This document shows positions 63,941 through 64,000 of a stretch of 64,000 nt of DNA, piece by piece. The first letter of the stretch is position 1. Every line of letters begins with the position of its first letter. Position numbers and translations under genes: made by a program. Origin of the DNA: Rothia gullae (GTDB lineage Bacteria; Actinomycetota; Actinomycetes; Actinomycetales; Micrococcaceae); the NCBI RefSeq assembly GCF_024294905.1, contig NZ_JANCOC010000009.1, forward strand, positions 40,718 through 104,717, given 5' to 3'. Below the pieces are notes generated by a model, which searched no databases, was not told where the DNA came from, and worked only from the letters and a program-made list of their open reading frames with translations.

Positions 63941-64000
63941 GGGATGTTGTTTATGACCCGGCGGGCCGGGCGCGCAATTCCGGCCGGGGGGGGGTTAAAT

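Overview
This window looks like chromosome from a high-GC actinobacterium of the Micrococcaceae, most likely Rothia. That is an inference from gene content and protein style: a 1631-residue NAD-glutamate dehydrogenase, a 478-residue GapDH with an N-terminal extension, paired CrcB proteins, a class II aldolase, AnsP-type permease, DUF6541 and DUF4242 proteins, frequent GTG/TTG starts behind clear Shine-Dalgarno sites. No rRNA, tRNA, CRISPR array, prophage or insertion sequence was recognised.

Layout. 0.2-3.2 kb: a 54-residue antitoxin-like protein, galactokinase and a TetR regulator, all on the minus strand. 3.4-8.1 kb: a two-part protein with a 14-Cys tail, a CPA1 Na+/H+ antiporter, two small related membrane proteins (the second frameshifted), a membrane protein and a parS-like site. 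8.2-13.5 kb: a HAD phosphatase, a mannose-family PTS operon (IIAB-IIC-IID) and a BglG-type antiterminator, separated by a 730-bp AT-rich gap. 13.7-19.8 kb: an OmpR-type two-component system, a TetR regulator beside a decayed MmpL transporter, a crcB pair and a VanZ-like protein. 20-23.4 kb: GlpF-type channel, ArgE and a flavin reductase.

23.8-32.9 kb is a surface-glycan region: a DUF6541 membrane protein, four family-2 glycosyltransferases, a DUF2304 protein, a flippase-like protein and an acyltransferase. 33.2-35.5 kb holds an MHS transporter facing a shikimate dehydrogenase. 35.7-49 kb is central metabolism: giant GDH, GapDH, fructokinase-like kinase, PEBP protein, HAD phosphatase, uracil permease and an acyl-CoA dehydrogenase-like/DUF4242 pair, with a glycoside-hydrolase remnant before GapDH. 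49-56 kb has Fic, a peptide transporter, rhodanese, PabB, PyrE and a SpoU methyltransferase.

56.1-58.7 kb is visibly AT-richer: a secreted crystallin/I36-like protein followed by two tandem paralogous lipoproteins, the best candidate for an undescribed secreted system. The window closes with ornithine cyclodeaminase, an AnsP-like permease, a small basic protein and fructose-bisphosphate aldolase.

A recurring trait is the set of very long, perfect hairpins (17-27 bp stems) in intergenic gaps, several between convergent genes, and several short operator-like repeats or palindromes. All positions were read by eye; family names rest on motif recognition, not on database searches.
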